NCBI RefSeq assembly: GCF_018320785.1
Contig: NC_054867.1
Coordinates: forward strand, 54,802,276 to 54,866,275
Length of the DNA stretch: 64,000 nucleotides
Reading direction: 5' to 3'
DNA from: Cheilinus undulatus
Lineage: Eukaryota > Chordata > Actinopteri > Labriformes > Labridae
Each line of letters starts with the position of its first letter. The first letter of the stretch is position 1. The translations under genes and the position numbers were made by a program. The notes beneath the pieces were generated by a model. It was not told where the DNA came from. It searched no databases and saw nothing but the letters and a program-made list of their open reading frames with translations. Shown in pieces: positions 45,407-56,547 of this stretch.

Positions 45407-46386
45407 TCTGATTTGTGTTCTGAGTGCAGGGGTTCTCAACCTTTTTTGAGCCCGTAACCCCCAGAATAAAGGTGACAGAGACCGGGGACCCCCGCTGTAA
45501 GAATAGTCATGTGCAGACAAGGCCGCCCATTAGGGGGGAAAAATGGGAGAGGTTTCTGGGGCCCAGCCAAACTGGGGACCAGCAAAATCATGTTTCAGTG
45601 TAAAAGTAAGCTGTGGTATTTTATATTTAACCTGAATAATAACCACTTTTATCAAAAAACAAATTTTAATTAATTTTTGCAGCAAGTAGTCCTCTTAAAA
45701 GCGATTCTTTTGTTAAAAACAGAATTAAAAACATGTTAATATAGCTAAAATAGGTTAATAATGGCAAAAAATGGTGGGAAAGGTGGTGAAATTAGATCGT
45801 AAAAGTAGCAGCAATGGGTCAGAAATGCAAAAAATTAGATTAGATAAACGGGGCAAAAAAATAACCAAAAAAGGGTTAAAGAGACAAAAAGGGCATATTA
45901 TGTGATAAAAATGATTCAAAACTGGCTGAAATGGCGTTAAAGTGGCAAAAATAGGTGGAATACTGGTGAAATGGGGTGAAAATTTATATAAACTGGCAAT
46001 AAAGCATTATCTGAGGCAGAACAAGTCAGAAAGTGGCAAAAATTGGCATATCAAATTGTGAAATGTGGCTCAAAAAGGGTTAAAGGGGTTAATAATAATG
46101 TGCCAACAGAGCCAACAACAGGCAGAGTGGCAAGAGTTGGTTTAATAGTGACAAAAACAGTCAGAAAAAACGAGGTGGAAAGGGTTTCAAACTGACACAA
46201 CATGGGTTTTAAGTGGTAAAAATGTGATAAAATTGGTAAAACTATTTGGAAAAAGTGATGAAAACGAGTTAAAATTGGGCAAAATTGGTGTAAAGTGGCA
46301 ACAGTGTAATTCAAAAATGTTTTTAGTTTTTTAGGGCATTTTGAGACCCCCTCTCAGTGTCTTGTGACCCCCCAACGGGTCCAGAC

Positions 46387-47256
46387 CAAAGTTATAATAG
46401 TTTAGAATTTTTTTTATCAGTCTCTATTTTTATTTCATTTTCACTTTCTGTGTTCAATTTCAGTTTAGTTTTTATACGTTTTGACCGCTGGTTTGTTAGT
46501 TTAGTTTAGTTTTATTTTACAAAAATGCTTCGTTTTAGTTTAGTTTTTATTAGTTTTAGATTTTACGGATAGATGTCGGGGCTAAGTGAGTGTAATTCAT
46601 TTTTAAAAACATATTAAAACAGGCTACTCTTCACTTATCATTTTATTTATTTAATGGTGATGTTTGAATACAACTCCAGACCAATCAGATCAGGCAATTT
46701 CAAGAGTACCTTGATGCAGACAAGATGGCTGACATACATCTAATCCATACCGGAAGTCTCAACCGGAAGTCCGTACGTCTAATGCTAGGCTTAGGCATTA
46801 AAACCGAGTGGTTAGGTTCAGGGTAAGGCAGTGGGGAAGGTGATATATTTGAGATCCAGTACCAAGGGTTAGGCTTAAGTGCAAAAAAGACTGAAAAACA
46901 CTGGCAGCTGAGTCCAACACGAAGAAGACACTTCCACTTGGGACTTCCGGCATGGATTGGATGTATAGTGACGCCCATGTCGGCCATCTTGACTGCAGTT
47001 GGGTCCCTCTCTGCAATTTTACTGTCCTCAGACTTGTGTGTCAGTGCCAGTCAGTCTGGTTGTGCCAAAGACTTAAACTACAGAGATTTTGTCTCCATTT
47101 TTATTTTATTATAGTTAGTTTTGTAAACGCACTATACCGTTTTAGTTTTAGTTTTTTGGTAAAGTTTTAGTTTTTGTTTAGTTTCAGTTAACTGAAATGA
47201 TTTTTGAATTTTAGTTTTAGTTATTTAGTTAGTTTTAGTTCACTATAACAACCTTA
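46387..47256. mobile_element. Inner hAT-like element with 8-bp target duplication
   Basis: Ends CAAAGTTATAATAG and CTATAACAACCTTA are imperfect inverted repeats. The flanks are GTCCAGAC (46379-46386) and GTCCTGAC (47257-47264). Blocks of TTTAGTTTTAGTTTT-type sequence lie at both sides of the interior. Confidence 0.75.
46722..46997. mobile_element. ~275-bp MITE nested in the inner element
   Basis: The left end CAAGATGGCTGACATACATC (with CTAATCCATACCGGAAGTC) is the inverted copy of the right end (GACTTCCGGCATGGATTGG, then ATGTCGGCCATCTTG). ORFs over it are by-products of the palindrome. Confidence 0.8.
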
Positions 47257-47284
47257 GTCCTGACCCCAACATTATGAACCCCTG

Positions 47285-47460
47285 GCCTAGTGGTTTAAAG
47301 TGTACCCCGTGTACGTGGACGGCCTGGGTTCGAATCCGGCCTGGGGTCCTTTACCGCATGTCACTCCCCCATCCTCGGCCCTGTTTTTGACTCTATCCAC
47401 TGTCCTCCTCTATCAAACAGAGGCACAAACTGCCCCCAAAAAACTTCAAAAAAACAAAAT
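47285..47460 (+). mobile_element. tRNA-derived SINE, copy 2 (5' truncated)
   Basis: It starts at GCCTAGTGGTTTAAAG and contains GGGTTCGAATCCGGCC, TCACTCCCCCATCC and TCTATCCACTGTCC, matching copy 1. The A-rich tail is interrupted by C. TCTGATTTGT follows, the same bases that flank copy 1. Confidence 0.85.
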
Positions 47461-47800
47461 CTGATTTGTATCATGACTGTGGTTCATTACGTTTGCAGGT
47501 GTAACACAGCATAAACAGGGGCTCATGGCAACTACCCATCCCAACAGTACCCTAGGCCCTTGATTCACAACCAGGGGTCCAAGACTCCCCTTGGTCCCGG
47601 ACCCCAGGTTGGGAATGGTGACGTCAGAATGTTTGTCATTCTGATGTCTGTAGACGAAACTCACGTTCTGCTCAGTTTGACCTTATTTTATGACTTCCTG
47701 TTAACTTTACAGCTTTATTCCAGCTGAAGTGTCTGATCATAAGGTTAGTCAACAAACAGGCCAATAAAATACGACACAGCTGAAATACAATCCCAGGGTG

Positions 47801-47806
47801 TTTATT
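47801..47806 (-). terminator. Candidate distal poly-A signal of cntn2
   Basis: AATAAA on the minus strand. If used, the 3' UTR would be about 3.4 kb. Another AATAAA lies near 49127, so the choice is open. Confidence 0.3.
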
Positions 47807-48109
47807 TGAACTCATATTCATAGTCTGCGTTCATCATTCTCATGACTCTTCATCAACACCAAAGACAGAAAAAAATAACACTTTTTTACCGAGGAGAGCC
47901 CAAAAATAAAAGATCAGGATGGTTGCTAATGCTCGTGACAACTTCTAAATACTGAGACACAGACACAGCTGGGACGTTTTTTAGGATGACAGAGCTGCAG
48001 ACAACCGTCACCATCATCCCACTAACACCAGACATTTATAAAATCCATCTTTCAGAGCCTGAATGTAAACTCAGACAGTCCCTGCTGAAACTGGTCAAAC
48101 CTTTAGTCA

Positions 48110-48740
48110 TCTTATTGTGGCCAAAGTTTGTGAGAAGGAGTTGTTGAAAATGTGGCATTTTCCACCATCAGTAGGTCCAATATAGCCCCAAAAGGAGCAG
48201 TTGAAAAGTTGGTCATTTTGAGTCTTCTTATTCGGTCCACATTTAATAGTAAAAACAAACAAACAAACAAACAAAAAAAACTGCCTTTTTTGGACCTCTC
48301 GTCATGTCCAACTTCAGCCAAAAGTAGTTTTGAAATTTGGGCCATTTTTAAACGTCTTACTAGGGCCCAAAATTTAGCAAAAAGTTTTAAAGCTGGGACA
48401 AATTAGTCGTCTTAGAAAATCCAAATTTAACCAAAAATAGTTTGTAAAAATCAGCTGTTAAATTTGGTCCAAATTTGGTTGAAAAGTGTTGAAAATTCGT
48501 CTGTTTTAAGACGTCGTACTGGGTCCAAATTTAGACCAAAAAGCTGTAAAATAGGATGGTGTCTGTGGTCTTATCAGATCCAAATTTAGCCCAAAAGGAG
48601 TTTGGGAAGTTTTACTGTAAGGGTTAACATTGTAAATTGTGCTATGTTGAAAGCTATACAGGCTCCTAAATGTGCCAAAAATGTGAAAACTGGTCTGAAT
48701 TTATTTGACTTATTGGGTCCAAATTTAGCCCAAAACGGGC
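48110..48740. repeat. Diverged ~60-bp repeat
   Basis: Phrases such as GGTCCAAATTTAGCCCAAAA recur about every 60-120 bases with GTTGAAAA or TTTGAAAT between them. Copies are poorly conserved. Confidence 0.55.
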
Positions 48741-49559
48741 TCATGTTGAGAGTTTCTTAAAAGAAGAAAAGAAGTCGTCACTTTGGGATTCTATGAAGGG
48801 TGAGGAGCATTTCCCCAGCTTAAAGACATTTTTATCAACGGGATGATAAATTTAACACTGATAAAGAAACAGAATTAAAATACAAACAAACATAATCTTC
48901 TTAGCCCTGATCTCAGGACTGGTCTAATTTAGCTTCCTGAACATGGCCAAGGTTCAGCTCAGACTTTTAAACCTGAACTCTTAACAAATATGTGAGCATT
49001 AATATCAAAATAAAACCCGTGTAGCTCTAACGACAGTAATGTTTGGATGTTTGTGGTTATTTGTACTTCCTAGTGTTCATACAAACACGTTATCTCCCAC
49101 ATGAACTAAATCTACATTTTGGTGTTTTTATTATGAAGCACAGAATGAACAGTGATGGCGTCCCGCCAAAATAAAGCACATCATCTTACAATACAATCAA
49201 GTGGTCCATCATTCAACCACCTGCTAATAAAAACTAATAAGAGTGGAGAAACACGCGGAGGTTTGGTTGTCCAGACCGTCGACAGGTTTAAATACTGTAC
49301 AATAAAATCAGAAATATTCACAATAAAGACAAAAAAGGAGCCTTAATGTGAAAAACTGAATCCAATGAACATTTTAACAATAAAAACTGAATTTAAAATT
49401 TTACTTTGAATTTTCTTCCTCTGAAATGACCCCAAATGTAAAAGTGTGAACAGCAAACAAAAGGCTTACTTTGGCGAATATTAAAATTTAGGGCATTTTC
49501 ACATTTTTAGCGTATAAAGAAAAAAAAACACTTTTAATAATTTAGTTCAAAAACAAAAG

Positions 49560-50645
49560 AGTGAAAACCCCAACAATAAATAAGGCAACAAAAGAGACAA
49601 ATGAGCAAAAATAAGAGAAACTTCAGCAACAAAAGAGACAAACGAGCAAAGAAAGAGAAACTTCAGCAACAAAAGAGACAAATGAGCAAAAATAAGAGAA
49701 ACTTCAGCAATAAAAGAGACAAATGAGCAAAAATAAGAGAAACTTTGGCAACAAAAGAGACAAACGAGCAAAAACAAGAGAAACTTTGGCAACAAAAGAG
49801 ACAAACGAGCAAAAATAAAAGAAACTTTGGCAACAAAAGAGGAAAATTAGCAAAAATAAGAGAAAATGTGGCTACAAAAGAGACAAACGAGCAAAAATAA
49901 GAGAAACTTCAGCAACAAAAGGGACAAATGAGCAAAAATAAGAGAAACTTCAGCAACAAAAGGGACAAATGAGCAAAAATAAGAGAAACTTCAGCAACAA
50001 AAGAGACAAATGAGCAAAAATAAGAGAAACTTCAGCAATAAAAGAGACAAATGAGCAAAAATAAGAGAAACTTTGGCAACAAAAGAGACAAACGAGCAAA
50101 AACAAGAGAAACTTTGGCAACAAAAGAGACAAACGAGCAAAAATAAAAGAAACTTTGGCAACAAAAGAGGAAAATTAGCAAAAATAAGAGAAAATGTGGC
50201 TACAAAAGAGACAAATGAGCAAAAATAAGAGAAACTTTGGCAACAAAAGAGACAAACGAGCAAAAACAAGAGAAACTTTGGCAACAAAAGAGGAAAATTA
50301 GCAAAAATAAGAGAAACTTTGGCAACAAAAGAGACAAACGAGCAAAAACAAGAGAAACTTTGGCAACAAAAGAGGAAAATTAGCAAAAATAAGAGAAAAT
50401 GTGGCTACAAAAGAGACAAACGAGCAAAAATAAGAGAAACTTCAGCAACAACAGAAAAATGAGCAGAAAAAGGAGAAACTTTAGTAACAAAAGAGACAAA
50501 CGATCAAAAACAAGAGAAACTTTGGTAACAAAAGAGACAAATGAGCAAAAATAAGAGAAACTTCAGCAATAAAAGAGACAAACGAGCAAAAATAAGAAAC
50601 TTCAGCAACAAAAGATAAAAATGATCAAAAATAAGAGAGACTTTA
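49560..50645. repeat. 41-bp minisatellite, purine-rich on the plus strand
   Basis: About 26 copies of a unit built on GCAACAAAAGAGACAAATGA followed by GCAAAAATAAGAGAAACTTC. Variants have ACTTTGG or ATGTGG. A block near 49620-49870 recurs at about 49980-50210. Minus-strand ORFs rich in Leu, Phe and Ser across it reflect the repeat. Confidence 0.95.
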
Positions 50646-51206
50646 GGCAATGATAGGGATGATTGGTGGTTACATAGGGACCTTAGTCCCAGAGAAGAGG
50701 TCACTTCCTTCCAGTAAATGTCTTCCAGACTAAAGTTATGTAAGAGCTGATAGACTGATCAGGGTCGTATCTCGTCCTGTCAACGTCTGATAACTTTGAT
50801 TGATTTTGCTGAGAACAGGGACCAATCAGGACAAAGGAAAAGAGCTCAGACCAAACCAGATGATAGCAAATAAAACTCCTTCATGTAAACATAAAATATA
50901 AAATGTAAACATTCATGTGAGCACTGCTGGACGGGTCAGATGTGATGCTCCAATAAGGCATGGTTAATCAGACACAAACAGACAGAGCTGACCCCCCTTT
51001 GATCCAGAATTTAAAAAAACACCCCCTTTTATATAAAAGAACCAAAACATGACCTCCTTCAAAGCTGCAACCTTCCCTGATAACCACAACCCCCCTTCAA
51101 CTCCCACCCTGACCTGACCCCACCCCAACCTGACCCCGACCTCGGGCTGAGACACAGAGATCTAGATTCATGCCTTTAAAGTTAAAAGTCCACTGATTGG
51201 CTGAGT

Positions 51207-51313
51207 TCACAGGCCTAATGATGACACCAGAGAGAGGAGAACCAATGCAGACAGGACACTGAGGATGGTGGACCGGATGGAGGGGGCTTCATTCTGAACC
51301 ATCATCCCGGTTC
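51207..51313 (-). CDS. cntn2: cntn2 last coding exon, GPI-anchor signal
   Basis: It reads [16 protein letters not shown], then the hydrophobic tail [19 protein letters not shown] and TGA. Small residues lie upstream of a hydrophobic C terminus, as in GPI-anchored contactins. The acceptor is CTCTGACAG before 51313. Confidence 0.92.
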
Positions 51314-54300
51314 CTGTCAGAGAGAAAAAGAAACAAAAAGGTCGTCATTAAACCAGAATATTTATCTGTGTTCAGATTCTCTCTGTGGAGGTCTGCAGGG
51401 CTAATCTAACAAAAAGCAGACCCCAAATAGACCCAGGGCTCTAATAGGGAAGGAAACCTCGGGGTATACCCAGGACTGTAATGGGAAAAAAACCCAGGGT
51501 ATACCCAGGGCTCTAACTTAAAGGAGAACCAAGGTTAGACCCAGGACTCAAATAGAGAAGAAAACCCCAGGGTAGACCCAGGGCTCTAACTTTAAGGTTA
51601 GACCCCAGACTCTAATAGGAAGAAGATCCTGGGATAGACCCAGGTCTCTATCAGGGAGAAGACCCTCTAGTAGACCCAAGAACAAGGAAGGAGACCCAAG
51701 GTCTCCCCAGTGTAGACCCAGGACTCTAACAAGGAGGGAGACCCTTGGGTAGACCAAGGACGAATAGGGAGGACACCCCGGGGTAGACCGAGGACTCTAA
51801 CTGAGAGGAAACCCATGGGTAGACTCAGGACTCCCAACTGCGTGGAGAGCCCAGGGTAGACTGGAGACTCTAAAAGGATGGAGACCCTGTGGTAGACCCA
51901 GGGGGATTGGTGAGGACACCCTAGGACAGACCCAGGGCTCCAAATGGGAGGAGACCCCAGGGTAGACCAAGGAGTTTTGGGGGGACCCAGGTGGGCCAAG
52001 GATTCTTAAGGGGTCGAGACCGGGGTAGACCCAGGACTGACTGTCATATATCCCATCAGGCCTGGGAACATCCGGAGATCCCCCAGGACCAGCAGGAGAA
52101 TGTCACTTATCCTTTAGCCAGATATGGCCCCATTCCAGATGAATGGGAGAAAACAGAATACTGGATAGACGGACGGATGGATGAGCAGGTGTCTCTAATC
52201 CTACTGCCTCTCCATCAGGATAAAATCTATGGGTATTGCATATTAAATGTACATATTTATGTATCTGTGCATTCTTTATGGTGTTTTTAGACTGTATGGA
52301 CTCCTGTTAAAAACAAAATCGCCCTTCTGGGGGGACACAGACTCTCTAGTCGACTCCAGTCCGCTCTAAAATGACTAAATCTCCCCTTGCTCTGGGGGCT
52401 GCTGTTTCCAAATACAGTACGGGGTGTTGTCATGTCAATGTTTCTCACCTTATGTCTGAGAGCAATAAAACCCCCATGTGTTCACTGAGCCCATCATAAC
52501 TGCCACATGTCATGAGTTCTGGAGCATTTCTAGATCCTCAGCCAAAGGTATAAAATAAATAATAACCCTGAGGGTTTTAACGGGATCGTCCCATCCTGAG
52601 TGCTGGGGCCCTGATGAACCTATCAGCTCACTAACAAACGTCTGCTTTGTCCTGAGCTCACATTTGCTCTTTAATCTTTACGAGTGATAGATGTTAACGG
52701 GTAGAGATATAAAAGCACAAAGAGCTGATTATTAGAGCTGATAGAGCTGACAGCTTTATGATCAACACCACTGATATCTGACAGCTTTATCTCAGAGATA
52801 AAGCAGGAATAAAGGCTCCAGGTTCTCTTCTCTAGAACCCTCTGTTCCATAGTTATTGATCTTAAGGTTTAATATCAGTAGAGAAAAATCAGGCTGTGAG
52901 GATTAATAAAAGTTACTGAGTCTGTTTCAGCAGTGAGAAAGGAAAACTTAAAGCAGTCCATGAGTAAAACCAGCCTGATGGTTAAATCAGCATCAACATC
53001 ATTCAGTCTCTGCAGTTTTTTAGATTTAATTATGTCAGAACCATTTAAGCTAGACTTATCACGAGCTACCTGAGGGAGACACCAGGACATAGACAACACT
53101 TAGAATGGAATTAACCTCGTTTTAAGATAAGCATTGATTATTCATGATTTGGTGTACAGCACTGCGTTTCCACCTATCCTAGAGTGTCACAGCAACATCC
53201 CTGACTAAAAGCAGGAAAAGCGTTCTCTGCCCATAAAGACAATTCTGATTCCCAAACTTCCACGATTAATCTGGCAGTGCCTCTAGAATTGAATTTCTTT
53301 TGTTTTAAATGGGTAAATGAAAATATATGATCATGTAGAAAACACATGCTAGCATATAATCTGAACAGCACTACATTACCCATAATCCAGTGTCTCAGCA
53401 ACATCTCTGAACCATGTGCTTCTTAAAATACAGTGCGTTATTCTATATATCTCCATTTACATTCCTTTTGCTGAAAACAAATTTCTGATCCACTCCTAGT
53501 GGCAGAGCACAGAAGTATGAGATCAGCCAGTAACACTCTAGGATTGTGGGTAATGTAGTACTGTACATCGAGATCATGAGTTACAAATCATAAATAATCT
53601 ATGCTTATATCAAAACAAGGTTAATTCCTTCTAAATGTTGCCTTCTCCATGCCCATATCTCCTAGCTCCCCCCTCAGGTAACCCGTGGAAAGTCTACCTG
53701 GTTCTGACATTATTCTGTTTAAACAGAATTCATTATTGTTGATATGATGATGATGATTTACCACTTTTTAATCACTCTTAATTTGACTCCTTTTTCTTCT
53801 TTGTTTCCAGATCAGAACCAGAATCAGCTTTATTGTCCAAGTAAACTTAGGCAGCAAGGAATTTGACTCCAGTTAGCTTTGCTCTCAGTGTACAGGAACG
53901 AAACCATAAATACAAAAAATAAATCAACTGAACAAAAGTATAAAAAACTAAGATTCAAATAACTACAAACTCTTGACGGTATTATTTTTGTATGAACAGG
54001 TCAGTGTGTGTTGATAGTATGGTTGTAATATTTGCAAAGGGTGGGAGGATGCTGACTAGACATGACCAGAGTATAAAACATGAAAGGATGTTGGCAGATT
54101 CACATGTTATAAGATGTGACATCATAAAGACATGTGATGTCATAAAGACGTGACGTCATAAAGACACATGACATCATAAAGGTGTGACATCATAAAGACA
54201 TTTGATGTCATAAAGACACATGACGACCTCAAGATGTGATGCCATACAAACACATGATGTCATAAAGACCCGTGACCTGATAAAGACATGTGACATTATA

Positions 54301-56329
54301 AAGACATGTGAAGTCATAAAGACAAGCAATGTCAGTAAGACATGATGTCATAAAGACATGATGCCATTAAGACGTGATGTCATAAAGGCCTGTTATGTCA
54401 TAAATATGTGTGACATCATAAAGACCTGTTATCTCATAAATGTGTGACATCATAAAGATATGACATCATAGACACATGTTTGGTCAGAGAGACTTGTGAT
54501 GTCATAAAAACATGATGCCATAAAGACATTTCTTTAAATTCCAGAGTCACTGAGAGCCTCATCCCAGCCCAGTTTAACCCCGTCTTACTTGTCTCATAAA
54601 ACACACCTGATACATTTTTTATAAAAAGAAGAAACGACTAAAACAGAACAGGAACCCTCTGTTTCACAGACGGATCTAACCCGTGCCTGTTCATGTTTGC
54701 ATTACCTGAGTCTCTGGACACGATGATCTCGTGTGCCGGTCCATCACCGCCCTCCCCCCATGACCGGATCTCCAGAACCACGTAGCCATTGTCTTTGGGC
54801 AGTGGCAGACTTACGGACGTCTTGGCTTTGTCCAGAACCTTCAGAGCCGTCTGACCTTCATGTTTGTAGAGAACCTGAAAATACAAAAACAGACAGAAGA
54901 CAGCAGGTTTAATCCATTAGAAAGAAATACTCATGCTCAGAAATGAGGATTTCTTAAATTATTTACTGATTTATTTACAGTCAGTTTGTGTTTAATTAAA
55001 GGAGTATTTTTAATCTTTCATGAACAACTAGGGGTGTAGAGAGATCCAGTCCAAGAAGGACCTGGCCAGCTTGTTAGGACAAAAGTTGAAGTGATCAATA
55101 GTGAATATTATCTGACCTCAAACTGCCACTACTGTGTGGAATGTTGGTGAAGGATCAGACATTTGTTCACTTTAAACAACAGACGATTCTATGTCATAGA
55201 AATGAAATGTTGGGATCAGAAGAATAAATGGACTGTGACATCACAAAAGCCATAGGAAGGTTAACTTTAGACTGCAGAGAGAGCTGGCAGAGTCCAAAAC
55301 CAGGTCTGGTGGTCTCCAGAGAACACTAGAGACAGACTGTATGAGGACCACAGGACCAGATCAGTCTCTCAGATGGAGGCTGACAGGCTTCAAGAGGAGA
55401 AGGAGCAGCAAACATTTGGATCTGAAGACCTCCAGGAGGCTGTGGAGGAAGCCAAACCAGTGAGCCAAGAGATCTCTACATGGAGGAGGTTAAGAAGTCG
55501 ATCACTCCTGAAAGCTGCCGCCAACGCAAGCTGCAGATGATGAACCAGGTCCAACCATCCACCCTACATATGCCCCCATTACCAGACTGCATCAGACCAA
55601 GGGGGCACAGCAAGACCACAGACTCCTGACAGAGACCAGCTCCCTCCTTTTAGTCAGGCCTCTGCATGTTTGTCAGATGTGTCAGAGACCCAAAAATGAT
55701 CAATTTTCTAAGAAGACCGACCTACTTTACTTTCCGTTAATAACTACTAACAGGGTGATTGATAAGGACTGGGATCAATAAGGAGTATGATAAGGGTGTC
55801 AGTATCAATAAAAATAAACAATTGCCATCCCTAGTAAACAGAATAACAACAGTGATCTTTGATTCTGTTGACCACTGCTTTATTACTGCTCATATCAGAC
55901 ACACAGACGTGATCAGTTAGTATGAAAATCAACCTTATTTTTTATTACTATTACTGCAGATAAACACAGAGGGTTGTTCTGTTTTAATGGGATGTTTTGT
56001 TCCTGTTGTAAAACAAACCGAGTTAACCCAAACACTAGCATGAGGACGGAGAAGGATAAGAGTCTTTCACATCTCTGAGTATGAGGTGAAGAGACTCAGC
56101 AGAGGTTTAATGTCTCCATCAGCCTATCTAATCCAAAGATCATCTGCTAAACTACTGTCCACGCCATAGGCACTAATGCAACCCCACACCATCAGAGAGG
56201 CAGGCTTTAGAGCTGAGCCAGGAGAACAAGATGGATGCTCCCTGTCCTCTTTAGTCCACAGGACACAGTTTCTGTGGTTTCCACAAAGACTTTCAAAGTT
56301 TGATTTTGATTTGATTAAATATTACACTC

Positions 56330-56407
<78 letters not shown>

Positions 56408-56436
56408 CATATATATATATACATATATATATATAC

Positions 56437-56483
<47 letters not shown>

Positions 56484-56513
56484 CATATATATATATATAT
56501 ATATATCTGCTGT

Positions 56514-56547
<34 letters not shown>

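Larger units (their letters stand above)
45427..47284. mobile_element. Composite hAT-like element containing another transposon
   Basis: It begins CAGGGGTTCTCAACC and ends near GAACCCCTG. The interior (45720-46310) has GGCAAAAA-type phrases, and 46340-46386 has GAGACCCCCTCTCAG. The element 46387-47256 is inserted inside it. The outer target duplication is weak (5 of 8), so the outer right border is uncertain. Confidence 0.55.
47807..51206 (-). other. Possible long 3' UTR of cntn2
   Basis: There is no other gene between the cntn2 stop and 47.8 kb, and the strand is AT-rich as vertebrate 3' UTRs often are. It includes a 41-bp array (49560-50640) and runs of repeated CCAAATTTAGCC-like phrases (48170-48730). 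I infer this from position only. Confidence 0.3.

Noticed and set aside
46700-47016. 95-aa and 72-aa minus-strand ORFs
   Set aside because: They lie across the palindromic MITE and have no homologous domain that I can see.
49547-50704. Leu/Phe-rich ORFs that look like membrane proteins
   Set aside because: Translation of the 41-bp purine-rich array on its complementary strand.
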